Program-made: the position numbers and the translations under genes | The notes under the pieces: generated by a model | The model's database searches: none | The model's input: only the letters and a program-made list of their open reading frames with translations | Told to the model about the DNA's origin: nothing | In this document: piece after piece, positions 60,635 through 64,000 of the stretch | Layout of the letters: each line of letters starts with the position of its first letter | How positions within the stretch are numbered: the first letter of the stretch is position 1 | Assembly (NCBI GenBank): GCA_034414595.1 | Contig: DAOULY010000002.1 | Coordinates: forward strand, 248,001-312,000 | Length of the DNA stretch: 64,000 bases | DNA from: DAOULY01 sp034414595 | Lineage (GTDB): Bacteria > Chloroflexota > Dehalococcoidia > SZUA-161 > JAUWZY01 | Direction: 5' to 3'

Positions 60635-60868
60635 TTAGTGGCAGGTGCTGCAGCTGGTGGCAGAGCAAGTGCTACACGCACTGGAGCCGCCGCCTATCGA
60701 GGAGATCTCTCCCGCGGAGTCTTTGGCCATACAGGCGAAGCTGGAGAGAACCCGCTCAGCGTCCTTCTGGCAGCGGGGACAGGTGGCTGTTTCATTAGCC
60801 CGACTCATGGGACGCAGCAACTCGAACTTTACATTGCAGTCGGGACAGCTATACTCGTATATGGGCAT
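60635..60868 (-). CDS. FmdB-family zinc-ribbon protein
   Basis: 77 residues. Starts MPIYEYSCPDCNVKFE with the FmdB/CxxC ribbon (CPDC, then CPRCQ), which binds zinc and is thought to be regulatory. After a linker the C-terminus is unusually Cys-rich: SACSTCSATSCSTCH, adding five Cys and a His that could form a second metal site. It lies directly upstream of mazG. Confidence 0.88.
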   Translation of the reverse strand: MPIYEYSCPDCNVKFELLRPMSRANETATCPRCQKDAERVLSSFACMAKDSAGEISSIGGGSSACSTCSATSCSTCH

Positions 60869-60982
60869 CGTCCCTCCATATCTATTGTAGCCAGTTTCGG
60901 CGCTAAGTCAAGCCTTCACCCTGGATTAGGCAATTAGGCGTTATAGCACCCGATATACTCGGCCAAGGGTAGCAATCGTGGA

Positions 60983-61861
60983 TTAAGGCTTTGATGTTAA
61001 CACTTTCTCAGTGATGTCCCCGATCTCAGCCGGGTTCTCCACGATGGTAACCCCAGCAGCGGCCAATGCCTTTATCTTCTCCTGAGCTTTACCCGCGCTG
61101 CCCATAATTATGGCACCGGCGTGCCCCATCCGTTTTCCCGGCGGTGCTGTGCTGCCTGCGACAAAGGCGATGACTGGTTTCGTCATGTTCGTCTTGATGA
61201 ACTCCGCTGCCTCTTGCTCAAATGTGCCGCCGATCTCGCCAATCAGAACTACCGCTTTCGTCTCCGGGTCCTGTTCCAGAAGCTCCAGAGCTTCGGCGAA
61301 GGTGGTGCCCACAATGGGGTCGCCGCCGAGGCCGATGCAGGTGGACTGCCCGATGCCGCGCTTGGTCAGTTGCGAGGCAGCTTCGTAGGTCAAGGTGCCA
61401 CTTCGGGAGAGGATAGCCACCGGGCCCTCGGCAAAGACATCGTGGGGCATGATCCCGACTTTGCTCTTGCCCGGCGAGATTAATCCGGGGCAGTTCGGCC
61501 CGATGACCCGGGTCTTCTTTCCTTGAAGATAGCTTCTCACGGTGATCATGTCCGAGGCTGGAATTCCCTCCGTGATGCAAACGCTCAGGGGCAGGTTGGC
61601 AACGGCTGCCTCCAAAATGGCATCGGCGGCGAAGGGGGCAGGGACGAAGATGATGCTGGCATTGGCCCCGGTCTCCTTGACCGCCTGCTCCACGGTGTTG
61701 AAAACCGGGACGCTCAGGACCTCGCTCCCGCCCTTCCCCGGGGTGACCCCGGCCACTACCTTGGTGCCGTATTCCAAGCAGCGCTGAGTGTGAAAGCTGC
61801 CCTCGCCTCCGGTGATGCCCTGCACCAAAAGTCGCGTATCTTTATCGATGAGTATGCTCAA
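60983..61861 (-). CDS. sucD: Succinate-CoA ligase, alpha subunit
   Basis: 292 residues. CoA-binding QGITGGEGSFHTQR, GPNCPGLISPGKSKVGIMP and the phospho-His247 in GHAGAII are intact. Works with SucC in the TCA cycle, or for succinyl-CoA in propionate/methylmalonyl-type routes, interconverting succinyl-CoA and succinate with ADP. It follows sucC by 9 bases. Confidence 0.95.
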   Translation of the reverse strand: MSILIDKDTRLLVQGITGGEGSFHTQRCLEYGTKVVAGVTPGKGGSEVLSVPVFNTVEQAVKETGANASIIFVPAPFAADAILEAAVANLPLSVCITEGIPASDMITVRSYLQGKKTRVIGPNCPGLISPGKSKVGIMPHDVFAEGPVAILSRSGTLTYEAASQLTKRGIGQSTCIGLGGDPIVGTTFAEALELLEQDPETKAVVLIGEIGGTFEQEAAEFIKTNMTKPVIAFVAGSTAPPGKRMGHAGAIIMGSAGKAQEKIKALAAAGVTIVENPAEIGDITEKVLTSKP

Positions 61862-61870
61862 GACTCCTCC

Positions 61871-63037
61871 TTAGCTGTTCTTGGCTGCGGCCACTGCTTT
61901 CTCGGCGGCCTCGCGGAGATCATAGGCTCGAATGAGGTTCAGGCCGGACTCGGCTAAGATGCGCTCGCCTTCGGCGACGTTGGTCCCGGCTAATCTGACC
62001 ACCACCGGAATAGCGATGGCCATCTGCTGGAATGCCTGCACGATCCCGCTGGCGATGACATCGACCCGGGCCAGTCCGCCAAATATGTTGACCAGCACCA
62101 CCCGCACGTTGGGGTCTGAGGTCAGGATTGTGAATGCGTTGACCACACGCTCCGGGACGTTGAGCACGCCGATATCTAGGAAGTTGGCCGGCTCGCCACC
62201 AGCCATCTTGATAGTATCCATCACCGACATGGCCAGGCCAGCGCCGTTGACCACGATGCCGATGCTGCCACCCATCTTAACATAGTTCTCAACAGCCATG
62301 CTTTTGGCCTGGACCTCCAGCGGGTCCTCCTGCTCCGGGTCACGCAGCTCGGCGATATCACGGTGGCGGAAGAGAGCATTATCGTCGAAGTTTAATTTGG
62401 CATCGAGGGCCAGGAAACGCCCATCCTGCGTCAGAACCAGGGGGTTGATCTCGGCCAGGGTGCAGTCCTTTTCCTGAAACAGCCGCGCCAGCCCGGACAT
62501 GATCTCGGTTGCCTGCCTCACCTCCGCACCTTCCAGGTGCATGGCAAAGCACAGCTGGCGCCCTTGAAACGGGCGAAAGCCAAGCGCTGAATTGATGTGG
62601 GCCTTGGCGATCTTCTCTGGACTCTGCTGCGCGATCTCCTCAATCTCCATGCCTCCAGCCTCGCTGGCCATCAGCACAGGCATTTTCTGCTGCGAATCGT
62701 TAACTATGCCAAGGTAGAGCTGCCGCTTCACCTCGATGGCCTCCTCAACGAGCAGGGCGTTGATTGGCGCTCCTTCGGCTGAGGTCTGAGGTGTGATGAG
62801 CCTAGTTCCGAGCAGACCTTCGGCGATCTGCTGCACCTGTTCAATGGAATTTGCCGTCTTGATGCCGCCGGCACGCCCCCGGCCCCCGGCGTGCACCTGG
62901 GCCTTGAGCACTGCCGGCACCCCGATCTCGGCGGCGACCTCTCGGGCTTCAGCGGGGGTTGTTGCCACCTTGCCTCTGGGTATGGGAACTCCATACTGGG
63001 CTAAAAACTGCTTCGCCTGATATTCGTGTATCTTCAA
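61871..63037 (-). CDS. sucC: Succinate-CoA ligase (ADP-forming), beta subunit
   Basis: 388 residues from TTG 63037, which has AGGAGG at ideal spacing; upstream in-frame codons overlap tRNA-Ser and are not coding. KIHEYQAKQFLAQYGVPIPRG, VHAGGRGRAGG (ATP-grasp), AEINPLVLTQDGRFLALDAKLNFDDNAL (metal ligands) and NIFGGLARVDVIASGIV are diagnostic. Partner of SucD encoded immediately downstream. Confidence 0.94.
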   Translation of the reverse strand: MKIHEYQAKQFLAQYGVPIPRGKVATTPAEAREVAAEIGVPAVLKAQVHAGGRGRAGGIKTANSIEQVQQIAEGLLGTRLITPQTSAEGAPINALLVEEAIEVKRQLYLGIVNDSQQKMPVLMASEAGGMEIEEIAQQSPEKIAKAHINSALGFRPFQGRQLCFAMHLEGAEVRQATEIMSGLARLFQEKDCTLAEINPLVLTQDGRFLALDAKLNFDDNALFRHRDIAELRDPEQEDPLEVQAKSMAVENYVKMGGSIGIVVNGAGLAMSVMDTIKMAGGEPANFLDIGVLNVPERVVNAFTILTSDPNVRVVLVNIFGGLARVDVIASGIVQAFQQMAIAIPVVVRLAGTNVAEGERILAESGLNLIRAYDLREAAEKAVAAAKNS

Positions 63038-63060
63038 GATTATCCTCCTGCCATAAAAAG

Positions 63061-63144
63061 CGGAGGGGGTGGGATTCGAACCCACGGGGCTCATCGCCCA
63101 GCGGTTTTCAAGACCGCCACCATAGACCTCTCGGTCACCCCTCC
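63061..63144 (-). tRNA. tRNA-Ser (anticodon TGA)
   Basis: Minus strand cloverleaf with long variable arm: acceptor GGAGGGG with CCCCTCC, D-arm GACCGAGAGGTCTATGGT, anticodon arm GCGGT-CTTGAAA-ACCGC giving TGA, variable stem, T-arm GTGGGTTCGAATCCCAC, discriminator G. CCA is not encoded. It is adjacent to the integrase relic. Confidence 0.92.
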
Positions 63145-63221
63145 GATGCACTTTTTGAAGCTAAATTTCCTTATACTATCCACCTGAAAGATTTACATAA
63201 CTGCGTTTAGCTAACATTTAG

Positions 63222-63563
63222 CTAACGGATTGTAATCGGCTCACTCTCAACCAACCCTAGGCCGATTACCTCTTCAAAGCGCCGCGCGGCGGCCTCCTGC
63301 AAGTTGGGCACCACGTGACTATACAGATCTAAAGTAATCGAGACCGTGCTGTGGCCCAACCGTTCGGAGACAATTTTGGGGTGAACATTGGCTGCTAACA
63401 TAAGCACGGCATGGATATGGCGAAGCCCGTGAAAAGTCAGTTCATTCAAGCCGACCTCTTTTGCCTTATTACGGAATACCCTAGTAATTGTATCAGGTCT
63501 AATAGGTGTACCGTCAACATGCGAGAATACCAGGTCTGTATCCTTTGGCTCACTCCCCGACGC
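63222..63563 (-). pseudogene. Tyrosine-recombinase (phage integrase) C-terminal remnant
   Basis: About 113 codons in the frame that follows the stop of the UPF0261 gene. It holds the C-terminal catalytic half of a tyrosine recombinase: PIRPDTITRVFRNKAKEVG, HGLRHIHAVLM (Arg of the R-H-R triad and its His), SERLGHSTVSITLDLYSHV (second His/Trp position and the Tyr nucleophile). The N-terminal core-binding domain and first catalytic Arg are missing, so it cannot be functional. It lies 78 bases from tRNA-Ser, the usual distance for an integrase at its attachment site. Confidence 0.85.
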
Positions 63564-64000
63564 TCACATCATCTTATCAAAAAGGGCCATGACTGTCTCA
63601 GAGAATGCGGGGTCATTAATGTTCGCATCTATCTCCACAACCTCGACCTTCGGCTCAATATGTTGCTTAAACGAATTTGCCAAAGCCTCGCGCCCGTCTG
63701 GGTCGTACCACGGGCCACCTGGCTGATCAAGTTCAGAGACGCCCTGGAGAGGGAGAACTACCGCTACTGGCCCGGTGGCCCGATTCAACTTCTGTGCCAT
63801 CAACTTCCCTATTTCAGCCTTTTCCTCCTTGGTTAGTATCACTCCTGTAAGGTTTGGGTTGTGCCCGCGTGTGGTGCGGCTTTTTAAATGAGCTGGCAAC
63901 GCTTCGGGTGGCCCCGTCCAAGCGAAGTTGTCAGTACCCCCAGGAGCCGCAATAAGAGGGATTCCCTTTCTGGCCGCGGCTTCCAGCCTGCTTGGTCCCA
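63564..64000 (-). CDS. UPF0261 (Tm-1-like ATP-binding) protein, C-terminal part
   Basis: The frame is open to the window edge and gives about 145 residues. PLIAAPGGTDNFAW, RGHNPNLTGVILTKEE, GPVAVVLPLQGVSELDQPGG, and VEVVEIDANINDPAF match the C-terminal domain of the UPF0261/Tm-1-like family (plant Tm-1 homologue, bacterial UPF0261 proteins). The N-terminal ATP-binding half is beyond the window. A small in-frame TTG at 63899 is an internal codon and not the start. Role in bacteria is not known. Confidence 0.85.
   Translation of the reverse strand, partial: GPSRLEAAARKGIPLIAAPGGTDNFAWTGPPEALPAHLKSRTTRGHNPNLTGVILTKEEKAEIGKLMAQKLNRATGPVAVVLPLQGVSELDQPGGPWYDPDGREALANSFKQHIEPKVEVVEIDANINDPAFSETVMALFDKMM

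Noticed and set aside
1..64000. CRISPR array or complete transposon
   Set aside because: No regularly spaced short repeats and no transposase open frame were seen on either strand; the only recombinase is the C-terminal remnant at 63222.

Overview
This is a bacterial window of moderately high GC, densely packed and mostly operonic. Overlapping ATGA starts and TTG/GTG starts are frequent. Gene content points to a strictly or facultatively anaerobic member of the Chloroflexota, most likely Dehalococcoidia-like: tiny DUF5679 zinc ribbons, an HgcAB-like corrinoid fusion protein, a B12-dependent acyl-CoA mutase, a two-cluster ferredoxin, citramalate synthase, and a TreS-maltokinase/TreYZ glucan operon. 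The phylum assignment is inference from gene families; no rRNA gene is present.

Region 1 (1-15.3 kb) is one long plus-strand alpha-glucan/trehalose operon that follows the tail of a response-regulator receiver domain. Its genes are a TreS-maltokinase fusion, MalQ, a free CBM48 glycogen-binding protein, GlgB, TreZ, a GH57/DUF3536 enzyme and TreY. They cover glycogen branching, glucan disproportionation and two routes to trehalose.

Region 2 (15.3-30 kb) is accessory. It opens with a wreck in which a voltage-gated-type K+ channel, cut just after its selectivity filter, runs in frame into a heliorhodopsin remnant. The remnant has an internal deletion and two TAA codons, one directly after the retinal-binding Lys. 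An MFS transporter, a DUF5679 zinc ribbon and an AT-rich HAD phosphatase follow. Then comes a ~10.2 kb segment bounded by ~156-bp direct repeats, each carrying the 3' end of tRNA-Glu(TTC); the intact tRNA lies at the right end. Inside are a Cys-rich microprotein, an HgcA-HgcB-like fusion with a linked methyltransferase, acylphosphatase, an alpha/beta hydrolase, cobyric acid synthase, a second DUF5679 gene, and pentapeptide-repeat, HEAT-repeat and membrane proteins. No integrase is visible in it.

Region 3 (30-43.7 kb) is housekeeping: argC-nth-histidine phosphatase-cimA on the minus strand, then rsmD-coaD-ferredoxin-polA-mutM, a DUF3800 gene, and greA-lysS-serS on the plus strand. greA has a terminator-like hairpin in its predicted leader, and SerRS has an unusual insertion in its tRNA-binding arm.

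Region 4 (43.8-59.4 kb) is a catabolic acyl-CoA cluster. It contains a B12 mutase whose substrate and catalytic motifs differ from methylmalonyl-CoA mutase, a split MaoC hydratase pair, an acyl-CoA dehydrogenase, a BadI/MenB-like hydrolase lacking the usual Asp, and a stand-alone PEP-utilising swivel-domain protein. It also has two DUF35 zinc-ribbon proteins paired with two thiolase-fold proteins that lack the nucleophilic Cys, a benzoate-CoA-ligase-like enzyme, and a hybrid molybdenum enzyme joining a CoxS-type [2Fe-2S] domain to a DMSO-reductase-family catalytic subunit with a CoxM-type FAD subunit beside it. Together this suggests CoA activation and anaerobic breakdown of an aromatic, alicyclic or steroid/terpenoid-like acid (inference).

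Region 5 (59.5-64 kb) holds a small hypothetical protein, mazG, an FmdB-type zinc ribbon, sucD-sucC, tRNA-Ser(TGA), a tyrosine-recombinase C-terminal remnant beside that tRNA, and a UPF0261 gene running off the window. tRNA-Pro(CGG) sits inside region 4.
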